Assembly: GCA_902702965.1 (NCBI GenBank)
Contig: CACRXP010000087.1
Location: forward strand, 1,009,005-1,073,004
DNA: 64,000 nt
Direction of reading: 5' to 3'
Source of the DNA: Spirometra erinaceieuropaei
Lineage: Eukaryota > Platyhelminthes > Cestoda > Diphyllobothriidea > Diphyllobothriidae
In this document: positions 46,025-58,281 of the stretch, piece by piece
Layout of the letters: each line of letters begins with the position of its first letter
How positions within the stretch are numbered: position 1 is the stretch's first letter
Program-made: the position numbers and the translations under genes
Notes under the pieces: generated by a model
Told to the model about the DNA's origin: nothing
What the model saw: only the letters and a program-made list of their open reading frames with translations
Database searches by the model: none

Positions 46025-48085
46025 CAGTCCCTAAATGCAGATCCTAGACTGTTGTTAAAACTGAGAACAGGCAGCCCAAATGACACCGGTAAGATCTGTC
46101 TGAACTTCCTCGTTCAATTCAAATTGCTGATGAGCGTTGTGGGATTGAGCTAATAGGCCACACTAAGATACATTTAGCAGCTAACTACATACTCACTTTG
46201 CATAAAGGATATTTTATATCACCCATGAATACAAAGCTAGTATTATCTTAGTGTTCAGACAAAGATAAACTGACATATTTGAGAATCTTGTTGAACTAAA
46301 ACCGACGATTAATGCTGACTATTTTGAAATCTGTGTAGTTATCACATTAGCCCGATGTCTCACGTGTGAGGCAGTTTTTTGCGACATGTTTTTAAATGGC
46401 TTTCTTTTTAGATGACTGCATATTTTGGGGGATAGCAGTTATTTGCCTCGACCAAGTCCGTATAAGATGGATTTCCAGAAAAAAAAACCAACAGATTAAC
46501 TTTGATTTTTTCACCCGCTTTAGTTAGGCGAGATCTGATGATAACACACACGTTATTTTATTAAAAAACAGAGGGATATTTAAAACTTATTGTTTTTAAG
46601 ATCTGAGCATTTGAGCGTCAGAACCAAAGTAATGGCCACAACAGTCAATCTTTTGTTTGACCACGCTCGTGATTTCCCCCCACCTGACAGGTAATTTAAA
46701 CAAACAACAGTAGTTTTGCTCCTCTTATAGTTAATCGCATGTTATCGACGTGTCTAATTTGAAATGCCTTTATGTTAAATGCATTGGAATGATAAAAGCG
46801 CTAGTGTAAAGTAAACGGCGCAGTTCTACAATCAAAGTAACGTGTCATTTGCGCAGAAAATTTAGCGGAACGAGCAAGGATGTGCATGCACGGATTAAAT
46901 CTTAAAATTATTTAAATCGGCTTTAGAATTGACCGAATAACATGGGTAGTTATCAGGGAGCCATTATCGCAGGTCGCATGTTAAGAAAAGGCCTTTGAGC
47001 AAGATGTAGCTTATTTGACCCAGACCGTTCAGTTGCATTTCCTCGTTGAGGGTATCCATTCGATCAGAGTTGACAGTAATGAAGAATCTCAAGGACTGGA
47101 ATCTTTTATAAACGCAAAACACCCGAAATATCCGTTCAGGCACAGGAGTAGGAACGCCAAAAATGCAATAAAGTTGAAAGTTGAACATGCCTTATTATTG
47201 GCAGGAAGTTTTTTCACGACTATAGGAGAAGAAATTCCTTTAATAACATGGAGATGCTGAGAAAATGACTGCGACCAGTTTCTTGAACTACCGTCTTAAA
47301 AACTCATTTTTGTTGTGCGTTGCGGTTCTTAGGGTATAACAGTTACACGTTACCATTGTAGCCCCCAAATGTTGCTGTAAAATGTGTAGCTATATATATC
47401 AGATGGGGAGGCTTCTACCATGCGCACGTTATCCTGAAAAACAGAAGCCTCTTCTTTTGACAACATGCAGATGTTAAACAACTGACTGCTACCAGTTTCT
47501 TAAAATACCATCTTAAGAAAACTCATTTTTTGTTGTGCCTCAGTTTAGAAAACGGCATGATACCTTCGACTTGATGCGTCTATTTCTTAGCGCATAATAA
47601 TTACACGTTACCATTGTTGCCCTTACATGTTGTTATAAAACATTTTGCTATATATCAAATGGGAGGTTTCTGCCATGCGCACCATATACTGAAAAACAGA
47701 AGCTGCTTTGAAGATTCTGGTCACTAAAATCTGCCTTGAAAAGTAATGACGCCAACAGGCTATCATTTGTTGAAGCAAGCTTGTAATTTCCAGTTCCCTG
47801 GAGAGGTCTTCCTGTGTGATTTATTTAGCTGGCAATGATTTAGAAGAAAAACACGAGTTGCGTGTTTTCATTACTATTCGTTGTATTATTGACACGGCAG
47901 TTCTGCAATACGTTTCTATTATTTAACAGACCATTTTATGAGCAAACGTCTGCTCTTGCTAAATTCCTATCAGGTCAGTACAATAATATGCGAATGGGGT
48001 CAATTAAAGCATGCCAATGATTAGAGAAATCAATTGAAGTTAATTTAAATCGCAGGCGGAGTGAGAGCTAGAGGGCGCAAAACTT
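46025..48085. repeat. Giant palindrome, outer right arm
   Basis: Partner of 36085-37775 in reverse complement. It holds a tandem duplication of about 215 bp (47263-47460 and 47475-47705): accagtttctt, aaaactcatttt, gttgtgc, acacgttaccattg, catgcgcac, ctgaaaaacagaag in each unit. The end 47690-48075 has a third copy at 61300-61710 in direct orientation, so it exists as a mobile or dispersed unit. The frames at 46964-47260 on both strands lie in it and are not supported. Confidence 0.75.
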
Positions 48086-48123
48086 TATATTTAAACAAGG
48101 ATAGCGAAAAATTTTTAGAAATA

Positions 48124-49117
48124 CATACAGTGCGTGACCAATCTCATGAAATGTCGGCCAAAATCACGGAATGCGTTGCCGACTAGGAAGAATTACTTAG
48201 GTGGGGTTGTTATACTGATTATCTTGCAGCATAACCCTATAACACTTCGGACTCGCCAGAATGTCGGCTTTTGAATGCTGTTCTTTTTGACCTTCTGAAG
48301 AAATCACACTCGGTAAAAATGACTACCTATGTGGCATGCATTTTTCCTATTCTATTTCGATGGTCTTATAGATTCAAATATATTTCATAGAAAATGTGGA
48401 CAAAATATGATTTATTTTGCTTATTTGATAGGAAATCATATTGTTTTCATATTTTATTTCCGAAGAAAGTGTGTATTTAGGTTGTAAAAAAGTTTCTTAT
48501 TATGAGATTTTGAAGACCGTGCGATGTCTATGTGTGCAAGATCGCGCATGTCTGTTTACTAATGCACCTCATGAATCCTCACAATCCAGATCCATTGCAA
48601 AATTTCATGAACTCTATGTGGTATCCTCTTAAAGGCATAGAGGAATATATGATTTTCCTCACGCGGTTAGCATGCACCATTTAGACTGAAGTTGCTAAAC
48701 GCTGATGCAATGGCAGATCAGGCTAAAAATTATTTGGGAGTTGGGAAACTTTTTTCAAACCTAAATACACACTTTCTTCGGAAATAAAATATGAAAACAA
48801 TATGATTTCCTATCAAATAAGCAAAATAAATCATATTTTGTCCACATTTTCTATGAAATATATTTGAATCTATAAGACCATCGAAATAGAATAGGAAAAA
48901 AGCATGCCACATAGGTAGTCATTTTTACCGAGTGTGGTTTCTTCAGAAGGTCAAAAAGAACTGCATTCAAAAGCCGACATTCTGGCGAGTCCGAAGTGTT
49001 ATAGGGTTATGCTGCAAGATAATCAGTATAACAACCCCACCTAAGTAATTCTTCCTAGTCGGCAACGCATTCCGTGATTTTGGCCGACATTTCATGAGAT
49101 CGGTCACGCACTGTATG
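48124..49117. mobile_element. Fold-back element FB-C (subfamily I, nearly perfect)
   Basis: Arms at 48124-48497 and 48745-49117 (about 374 bp) differ at very few positions; a 160-base stretch has two or three differences. The termini are catacagtgcgtgac and gtcacgcactgtatg. The 247-bp loop matches FB-A and FB-D when read on the minus strand (aattttgcaatggat, gcattgcatcagcg-like), so this copy is inverted relative to them. It starts 38 bp after the end of the large palindrome. No target-site duplication was evident. It codes for nothing, and its open frames are palindrome shadows. Arms this similar mean recent formation or recent arm conversion. Confidence 0.92.
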
Positions 49118-51839
49118 CAGGTTTCCTATATACCTTATCTTGCATTTTTAACAGGGCTTTGAGTAGTTACTTTTAGGCAGTCTCAGTATTTTTTACATGA
49201 ATTTTGTTTTAATTGTCATTATCTCGATCCTGCATATTGTGGATGTAAATTTTCATGTAAGTTGTGCTGTTATGAGAGAGACTCTCGGGGTCACGCATTC
49301 TGTTACCTGTCTTTGCAGTTTGCCGACTTTGTCTGACCCTGCCTTTTTCGCGTCTTCCCCCTTAGAGTAGTTCCGCGGCAATTACCCAGACAATCATCAA
49401 CCTACATTTCAGGTGGATGTGCACCGTTCTTGCTAATTTAGACGACACGCCAATGCCAAAAAAACGAGATGAAAATGTCTGCCTTTTCTAACAGCTACCA
49501 TGACACCCTTAGATGCCCAGTTACCCAAGCCCATCCTACACTCTGGCGGTTCATTTCTCAGGTTACTGTGATGCCTTTTTAGGCGTTTCAGACCTTTTGC
49601 ATGCAATCCCTAGCAATTCCAAATACATGATGTGAAAGCGTCTGTTTGACAAGAAAGGGCACGTTTCGTAGTCATGACTAGATTGCAGACGAAAAAATAT
49701 GCATTTGCCATTTACAGCCTAACAGAGAAATCATGAAAGGTAAGTGCGCCATAGTCTACGCTTCGCAATAGAGATGACAAAAACTGTTCATCTTGCCATG
49801 GCTCCGTAGACGGAGGATTGTGATGATTGGACGAGAAAGTACGGTTACCTAGGAGGAAAAGTGAAAATGCATTATTAAAGTTTTTTAATTCTGGAAAATC
49901 TAATGCAACACGACCATGCTTTCAGAGCAAATGCCAAAACACTTCCCATTTTTTGAGTGCGTGCAGCTCCCTACTATGCCTTACTTAATGATTATTGAAA
50001 CACGTTTCTTCAATACGAAGTTATTTATGTCATAAAAATGAACGTTTTCTCATAAAAATAAGTTTTAACACCTCTCTTTTAATATATTTCATGTAAATGC
50101 ATTAAAAGCGTCCCCTTAGCATAATTAAGGCACGTTTATGAGCTGTAACAACAGCTGAATGCTGCTGCAAGGTTCCAAATGATTGATAACTCTCCAACTA
50201 ATGCGGCCGTGGAAGTAGAGTTTCATTCAAATTACGTAGTGATTCGCAAATGCAAGTCAATCATAGGTACGTTTTTTGGAATTATCATCGTTTTTTTCTA
50301 TAGAAATCTTCGTAACCTTGACAGCTCGCTGTTTTTTACACTTCCTGGATGTTTCTAAAACATACTCAATAGGGCCTTGTCCCAACAATTGACGTTATTC
50401 TTGTGCACTGAGGCAAGTTATGTTGAAGAAACAGCCGGAACTGCCTAGTTCGCTTTAGGATAAAAGTCGTGGCAGAGTTTTGTGAATAAAGTTTTTCATG
50501 TCATCCGCTCAAAATAGCAATTTGAGTATATGAAGACTGTTTTCTCAGCAAATAAGCGAAACACTTGTGAGCAAGCTCTGCGGAAATGGCCGTTTTGGCA
50601 ACACTGAATGACTGAACTTATAGTGATTTTGACCTTTATGCTCGGAAGATCTCATCTTTCCCTTATGTGCTACAGAGTCTGCGCGATGTGTCCTGATGAT
50701 GAATCCCTCTAAATCATCTGGGAATTCGATCGGCAGGTCAACATCATTAGAACTGCTTACACTCCACTTGTGTCATCGAATAGATTTTAGATGTCATTCC
50801 AGTATTTACAAGCATTCTTGGTGCAAAAACTCAAAAGTAATTTGCCTACATATTTGAATGTGCATTTAAGACTGGCGCTAGAATCAGATTCATAATCAGA
50901 GTGATGTCAGCATAGTTAGCATTCAACATTCATCCTAAATGGACCTGCTGCATTACAAGTCTCAAGTAATAAATGACAGGAGTCGTGGCATAGAGTCATG
51001 TTTACAAAATTTGTACATTTATGACTACGTCCAGATGTTGTGTGTCGAAGCGTTTTGTCCAAAACACGCCTAAATGAGAAAAGTTTACTGTATCCCATTA
51101 ACAGCAGAATTAATATGCGTATATATTCTTGGATTTGGTGGTGGTAAAATGTCTTTATACTAATATTTCGCTTGCAAACGTTATGTGAAGAGGTTTACAA
51201 GAGATGGCTATCGGAGTGGTTGTTTTGATGTTTTCTTCAAACAATCGGCGTTTTGACAATTAAAGGCTAAAGCCACAACCCGTAATACAGCGTTATTTTG
51301 GACAGCCAATTCATTGCTCTGTGAAATTTGGATCACCTCACAGGACTGAACGCAAGTACTTTATAATGTGGCGCCTGAATACGAAATCAAAAAGGATATA
51401 ATATAAAAAACCAGATGATCAGCATCACTTTGCCCGCAGTCATTAATAATTTTATTCTTTTATTTACTGGCCATGGGATACGCTCGCAGATTACTGCAAA
51501 AAGTTTCAACTGCATAAGAATTTTGTTGTTTGTAGTTTGATGAGACAGGTTTTAAAGCATTTACTGTTCTGTGTTTGTTATACATTGATATTTTGTTATA
51601 ATCAACTACTGACTTGAATATTTTTGGCGTCGGCTTTGTCCTTAGATCTCCGCAGACATAAGAAAGTGCTGTTAATCGAAAAGGCGTTCATTCAGCGTTA
51701 AAAGGAACAGATGTGTTCACTGCCGTGTAATCCGCCCATCCGTAGGCCCAAAAGATATTTGTATGACGATGTATTCATTTTTGAATATATGAGTGCCTTA
51801 GAATTCTCCCTTTCAACTGTCTGTAACATTCTTTTCCAT
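49118..51839. other. No supported gene
   Basis: This is the longest quiet stretch. It is AT-rich with frames under 65 codons until the plus frame 51711-51968 (85 aa), whose end overlaps the R3 copy. No repeats were found in the window for 49120-51700. Confidence 0.5.
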
Positions 51840-52580
51840 ATATTCTCGACCTCAAGCAATTTTGGGCGTGGCAACTCGCCTACTCAAAGCTTGTCTTTCG
51901 GTTACGCAGGCATGCTCTGCGTCAACTTACATTTTCAGTTTTCGACAGCCACACAGGACTTTGGATAAAGGGATCCATATGTCATGACGAACAGCACAAC
52001 TGATGCAAACAACCAAATCAATCGTAACGTTACCTGAAATTAAATTTTCCCCCTCCTCTTCTCACTAAAACATACTTGGTGTTCCTAATTCCCTACTGAA
52101 AACTGAAATTAAATGCAAACCATGGCAGATTCATCTGCATTTGTATGAGACGTTTTGTGCATTTTTAACTTCTTTTTTGAGATCAATGCGAAAAACTGGA
52201 AGAAATCCACCAGTTCCAAACCTTAAGGTCCTTGTGCTGAAATCCCCCATATCCTGCAAAATAACCGCGTAGCGTCCACAAGCAGCCGATAGGCATTCGG
52301 TACTCCTGCAGGCGCTGAGTTATGTACCATACTAACAACATAAGTACCAGATATGGGCCCAGGCGGGTGGTTTATGCCGATGTTATGCCACTGCTTGACG
52401 CAGTTCTGAGGTTGTCGGCTCGTTAGCAGATCTCCTAACGAACTTGGAGTAGGTCCCTTTTAACCAAACACAGAAAACACATGGAATACTCTAAAGGACT
52501 CACTGTTCAACGTACCCCCTCGCAGCTGCAACAAGCAGTGGCAAACGTTTGGTGAAACATGCGCATCTTGACTTTCAGCC
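51840..52580 (+). repeat. Dispersed repeat R3, copy 2
   Basis: Collinear with 35030-35770; see that entry. The peptide-like motif expected at its right end is not recognisable here. Confidence 0.5.
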
Positions 52581-52614
52581 GATTTTTCTGCATTTAGAAT
52601 GTCAAATGAATCAG

Positions 52615-52700
52615 TACACGAGACATGTTCTCCAGGCATTGTCCTCGTACTCCGTGTTTGTTTTCAATTTCCATTTCTCACCTCACCATCGTTATAGAAT
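52615..52700 (+). repeat. Short direct duplicate, also at 53925-54035
   Basis: The words gacatgtt, tccgtgtttgttttcaa and atcgttatagaa recur at 53928-54030 (gacatgttttccaaag, tccgtgtttgttttcaactt, atcactgttatggaa). The two copies are 1.3 kb apart in direct orientation. The second contains about 25 extra bases (tgccggcgccatgaagg). Frames starting in both (52625-52894 and 53942-54157) are unrecognised. Confidence 0.45.
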
Positions 52701-53319
52701 CAAAAATCAATCACTTTAAAGGTTTATTATTGCACCTTCGTCCAGTGTTTTTGGCGAAACCCGTCATAATGACGTCTTTGTCATTGAAAAGTGAATCGGT
52801 TCAGGTGTCCCATGCAACTACCGGAAGTTGCTGTTGTGTAAAATGTGTTCAAATCATAATGTGCAAAGCAATTTTACAGATCGACGGCTTATGAGTTCTC
52901 CTCTCACTCTCTCGGACGTTAAATAGATTTAAATGTGTCATCTCCTTTTTTTAATTTAAGTGTTTTAATTAAAAGATCCTGCACTCTACCAAATTATTTT
53001 CTTCAATCTGTCGGATTTGACAGGCGATCAGCAATTTAGGAATCGTTTTACTGCTAGCAATTAGGCAAATTATGCAAGCATTCTTTCACTTTGCATTTAT
53101 ATTTTTTGCTGATAACCAATACTGTCTGGCAACGTACCGAGATTTTGTGCTGATACATGAAGTATATTTTGACATTTCTGAGTGCTTAATTTTAGAAAAC
53201 GGCACAAACACGTCTTTCTCTTTAAAATCAATGTATATTCACTCGGATGTTCAGTTGCCTTCTATTGAGCTCGAGTTCTCAATTTAAATTAAAGTTCAAA
53301 TGTTGAACAAGTATGTACT

Positions 53320-53649
53320 TTAAGCAGAGAAAAGTATGTGTTTTAGCTCACCAATATAAACTGGGAGAAAACTGTCCATACGAATTTGGAGTTTAGGGAA
53401 ATATATTTTCGGATGCATGCAAACAAAGTGGACCACCTGGAAGGTTATCTGCTTTCTTGGACACTCCAAATAATACTTTCTAAGTCCTAAAAGGACGTCT
53501 TCTTCAAACGGATATTTGCTCAAGCCACAGAGTTTAAAACGCTTTCCAGACGTAGAGGTGTGATTACCTCTCGTGGCAGAATCAGGCCTTAATTTTAATC
53601 TTCGTAGTGCATATGCACCTTTTTGGCAGAAAATGATTACTTCCAGCAA
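53320..53649 (-). CDS. Open frame, weak exon candidate, unknown
   Basis: The 109-codon minus frame has even, protein-like composition (FKLCGLSKYPFEEDVLLGLR, later MDSFLPVYIGELKH). A possible donor TATTG|GTGAGC lies inside it near 53354. An AG after a short pyrimidine tract (accttccag) lies near 53433, and a better 5' acceptor was not found. The length alone is within chance expectation. Confidence 0.25.
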   Translation of the reverse strand: MLEVIIFCQKGAYALRRLKLRPDSATRGNHTSTSGKRFKLCGLSKYPFEEDVLLGLRKYYLECPRKQITFQVVHFVCMHPKIYFPKLQIRMDSFLPVYIGELKHILFSA

Positions 53650-54035
53650 AATCCATTTAGAATTCCAATATGTCTAATTTGCGCAATAGCTGCCGCTTAT
53701 TTAGGAAAAGTTCAGTCTCATCAAACGATCACGTCATATATCAGCTAGGAATCGATTCTTTCCAAAAGCGCTAAAGCGACTCCCATCTCTTATAAACCGC
53801 ATTTGTATGTTTGGTAGGATGGGTAGATAAGTGGGCCATTTGGCCTGCTGCTCGACAAGACAGGTTCATTTCAACTTCCAGCTGATAACCGTGCTGTTAG
53901 TATGGTAAGTCGTTCAGTCCATTGGACATGTTTTCCAAAGATTGCTCTTGCACTCCGTGTTTGTTTTCAACTTCTTTTTTTACCTCTGCCGGCGCCATGA
54001 AGGCAGACCTAATCACTGTTATGGAAATTTGTTAT

Positions 54036-56878
54036 TCTTACTTCGTACGTCGTGTGCACTGAGATACGTTACTGTAACTGCCTTTTCATTGGTATTTGGG
54101 TTGTTCTTGGTGCCTTGTGCAATAAACGATAAACACTGTCGTGTGTATTGGACGTAAACCGAAACAAAGATAAAGACATCGATGTAAATCACGGATCTGC
54201 TGGTTCGAAGAAAAATGACGGCGTGTTTAGTAATATCTTACATTAACATGGCAGAGCGTGAACATGGCAGGCAAACGCAGAGTGCTATATTTTGGCCAAG
54301 GATTAATCGTTTAGTTTTTTATGATTTAAATAACTGTTGCTTAATAGTTTCGGATGGCAAACGAATTGTAACGGGCTTTTGAAAAAGACGTTAATGCGGT
54401 GATCCCTTTATCAACAGTGTGTAATAAAATCGCAATAGTCAGGAAGGTTAGTTGTTTTTGTTTGATTTCGAACAGATTTCAGACGAGTTACAGTGTTTCG
54501 CTTACGATTAATATTAAAGTGGTGGCCAAATGCGAAGGTATTTGCCCTTCTGTTTATATGCATTAAACACAGTATTGAGTAAAAGTAGAAAAATTTAGTT
54601 TTCTTATGCAATACTTTGTGCAATCCAGTAAAATACTCTCAGTTAAGAAAAAGACCTTTTGTTAAATTGATACCTACTCAGGCAACAATACCTGACCTTT
54701 TTTGTACCTTGAGGTCTGTTTCAAACAACAGTTATCCCTTTGACAGATTCTAACGACACAAAATTTTACTAAAAATACTTATTTGAAAGCATAAACTGAC
54801 TATGCTTTTATTACATGCGGTTCGCATATTGCATTTCAACCAACTAGGCAAATGACTGTCGTATATAGAACAATAAATCCTAACAAGTCATTCTTTGTAT
54901 ACCCGTCCAATATACCGAACAGTTAAACACAAAAATGCAAACTTCAACAACGAAATTGGCTGCATCAAAATGTTTGCCAGAGTGTGTGTGTTATCTTTTA
55001 TATAATTACATCTTCTTTACCTGAAAAAAACTCGTCATGTATCTTTAATTAGTAGCCGATCAACATCTTCTTCAAAAGCACTAAAGCGTTTTTGATCTTT
55101 CGCAGACTACACTGATTTTCAACAGCATGTGTGCCTACGTGGGTCCTAATGACTGCTGTTGTGTGGATATGATGTCGGGTCACACTAAAAGAACGACATG
55201 CAACCGCTGGAACACGATATTCGTTGGCCTAATGTTTCCGAATTTGGTTTAATACCTTCAGCAAAGGTAGTCGCAGGTGAGGGCGGTGGATGCATGGGGA
55301 GCGAAGCGTTTATAGTACGCACTTTCCATGCATACTATTTTGCTGCTATCAGCACCCGCGTTCAACGCTGGAGTCATATTCGATGCGATGACCGCTTTTC
55401 GATCCCCAGGTCGGCCGGTAACCACCTTGATTCGTGACGTGATGATTACTCAGAAATTTGGTTCGTCGCTACTGGAGCTGTTGAATGCCCTCGCTCTTCC
55501 TGTGTGGATTATTGTTCTGGCAAGGCAAAGTTTCAGCACATAAGAGAACGCAGGATTGCCTTAATGCTTGTTGTTTGAATACCTGCCAATGGACCATGAC
55601 TCAAGCAGTTCGCAACTAGCTCGGCGGTCGTCTATTGCAAAGATTTCAGCATCATCGAACCTAAAGGGTTGGCAGGGTGCGTCAGATAACTGCAGCTTGG
55701 GAGCTACTGATCCTTTTTCTAGCTGCAACTGCGTGTTCGGTCATTCGCGTCAAGGGCTGCATTCGTGATTCTCTGACGCATTCACTTCTTCCAAAACTGC
55801 ATCAGATCTCATAAATGACCCCCCCCTCCACGTTTCAGACATTTGGTATGATAGTCGCTTCTAATAGCCTCAACTAAAAGTGGTATGTGCAGACAGACTG
55901 ACTTTTTCTGAGACGCTCCTTAAGGACGGGAACGCACGCCAAAATTCAGGGTCGGTACAGTTGGACTTCTCACTTTTTTTGCGTATCAGCCGTTTGACAG
56001 GGTTGTACGGGTAGGCATTAGCTCTGGGCACTCGCCTAAGGTATCGATGTAGATCAGCCTAATCCATCGGCTAACTGCAATGCGTCTTAACACGTCAACC
56101 TGGCACCCTTACTTAGCAGCGTTTGTGGCCGATCAGGTGTTTTCCGTTGAAACTCAATACTTGTGTCGTGTTGGCCGCTTTTCTGAACACTTCGGATTTT
56201 AGATCATTAAAATCTTTGTGGATGGCGGGGACACCAAGCACAGGTAACACGGGTGCTGCGTATAGCAGACATGGCAACGGCATCCCATAACTAGCATTAT
56301 CTGCGACCCTTTTAGATGACGAGTTCAAAAAGGGACTTAAAGCACCAGATCGGTTAACTTATAGTCAGAAGTAGGTTTGGGAATATAATGTGTGGCGGTT
56401 ATGCAGTGAGAATGTTGGCAGTTTGTGCACTACAATAATCAGAGTAAATCCTAGTGTTGTAGAGAGAAAACAGAAGGTACAAGAATGAGGGGTTTACTGT
56501 GCGCAGAACCCGGAGTTGTCCTCTCAGGCGGTAGGGGTCACCGGTATTGACCGTGTCCAGTCATGCCTGAGGGTCTTAGGGATTGTGGTGGCAGCCACTC
56601 TTGTAGGCTCGTGGGCCAAGCTGGAGTGGTCTCCATTCGGTGTGTGTTGCATTTGCCGAGGGGTGGTGTCCCAGTGGCTTAGGTTCTAGTTGAAGGGGGG
56701 GGGGAGGTGAGTCCAAGTGGCCGCATGGGCAGCTGCGGCTGTTGGTCGTGTGGCTTCAGGTCAGCGCGTCTGGAACGGCTCACTGCAAAATGGTGAATGA
56801 CCTTGAGACAGCGAGATCATGAACAATGTCGCCAGACTGGCCATGACGGCTGCCCGCTACAAATGTTTACTAGGACAT
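54036..56878. other. No supported gene; GC-richer at 55190-56870
   Basis: The 55190-56340 stretch has several plus frames (55198-55437, 55328-55543, 55568-55768) and one minus frame (56113-56328), none recognised and none with clear splice sites. At 56513-56830 the plus strand is G/T-rich, with a run of ten G at about 56695-56704. It has no partner repeat in the window. Confidence 0.4.
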
Positions 56879-57855
56879 GTACAGTGAATTAGCTGAAATT
56901 CTGAAATGCGTTTTCGGTTAGGAAGGATTACTTGGTCGCGGTTGTAATAGCGATTATTGTAAGGCATCCTATTATAACATTTCAGACTTGGCAGGATGTC
57001 GGCTTTCAAATGAACTTCTTCTCACTCTCCTGTAGAAAGCGTGCTTGGCAAAAAATAGCTACTTAAGTAGCATGCATTTTTCCCATTGATTTTCGATGGC
57101 CTTGCAAATTCAAATATATTGTATAGAAACCATAAACAAAATATGCTTTTTTTTAGTCGATCAATAGAGAATCACGTCTTCTTTATATTTTATACTTAAG
57201 GAAGGAGTATAATTAGGTTTAAAAAAGTTTTCTAATTGCCGAATAATTTGGAGACTGAATATACATTGCATTAGCGCTTAGTGATTTCACTCTACAGGGC
57301 GCATGCGTTCCGCGTAAAAAAAATCACATATTTTTCTATGCCGTTAAAGAGATATCATACAGAGTCCATAAAATTTTGCAATGGATGCGGACCATGTTGT
57401 ACATTACAGGCGGTGAAGTAGTAAACGGCTACGTACGATGCAATGTGAATGGACATTTCGCGGTCTTAAAAAGTCTTACAATTAGAAACTTTTAAAAACC
57501 TAATTATGCTCCTTCCTTAAGTATAAATATAAAGAAGACGTGATTCCCTATTGATTGACTAGAAGAAAGCATTTTTTGATTATGGTTTCTATAAAATATA
57601 GTTGAATTTGCAAGACCATCGAAAATCAATGGGAAAAATGCATGCTACTGAAGTAGCTATTTTTTACCAAGCACGCTTTCTACAGGAGATTGAAAAGAAG
57701 TTCATTTGAAAGCCGACATCCTGCCAAGTCTGAAATGTTATAATAGTATGCCTTACAATAATCACTATTACAACCGCGACCAAGTAATCCTTCCTAATCG
57801 AAAACGCATTTCAGAATTTCAGCTAACATTGCAAGAGATCGGTCACTCACTGTAC
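56879..57855. mobile_element. Fold-back element FB-D (subfamily I)
   Basis: Arms at 56879-57237 and 57478-57855 are about 95% identical over the 200 bases compared. Both share features not seen in other copies (gtaaggcat, caaatgaacttctt). The left terminus has lost about 24 bases of the gagtgaccgatctcatg part, while the right keeps it and ends cactcactgtac. The loop 57238-57477 matches FB-A in the same orientation. It has no coding content. Confidence 0.88.
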
Positions 57856-58262
57856 CTGCGCCTGCGCCCCCGGCGGGTATACAGGTCTTGTGAACAGCGG
57901 TCCAGTTATCCACGTCTTTTCTGATGTTGTTGGTCAAAGTCCTGGACATGCAATTCCTGAGGACCAGGAGATGTGAGGTAGGACGCCAAGGTGCTACTTC
58001 GGCCGCGCCGTCCATCTGCGCCCTCCCTCGCCTCCAGTCTTCTTGACTGTGTCTTGGCATCGGGTCTAGGTGGGGAGGAAAGAGTGCGGCAGATGCAGCG
58101 CTAGTTCACATTCGTTATACCCTAATTCCCGCGCAAGTCACTGTGCCCTTGCTGTGGGGCACACGGTAGACATCGTCGGATGCGACCGTAGAGCTATCAT
58201 GGGGATTAGAGTTACGAATGTTGGAGTTAGAGTTTGGGTTATTGTTACTGTTATGTTTACGT
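57856..58262. repeat. R5 copy 3 plus telomere-like tract
   Basis: At 57880-58180 it matches R5 (tcgcctccagtcttcttgac, gtctaggtggggag, cgcaagtcactgtgcc). At 58200-58262 follows a drifted gttagag/gggtta tract. The minus frame 57794-58060 covers R5 and the end of FB-D and is not a gene. R5 and FB-D abut exactly at 57855/57856. Confidence 0.5.
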
Positions 58263-58281
58263 TTGAAGTCAAGGCGCGAGA

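Noticed and set aside
57794..58060. 88-codon minus frame as a gene
   Set aside because: It spans the end of FB-D and the R5 repeat and has no independent support.
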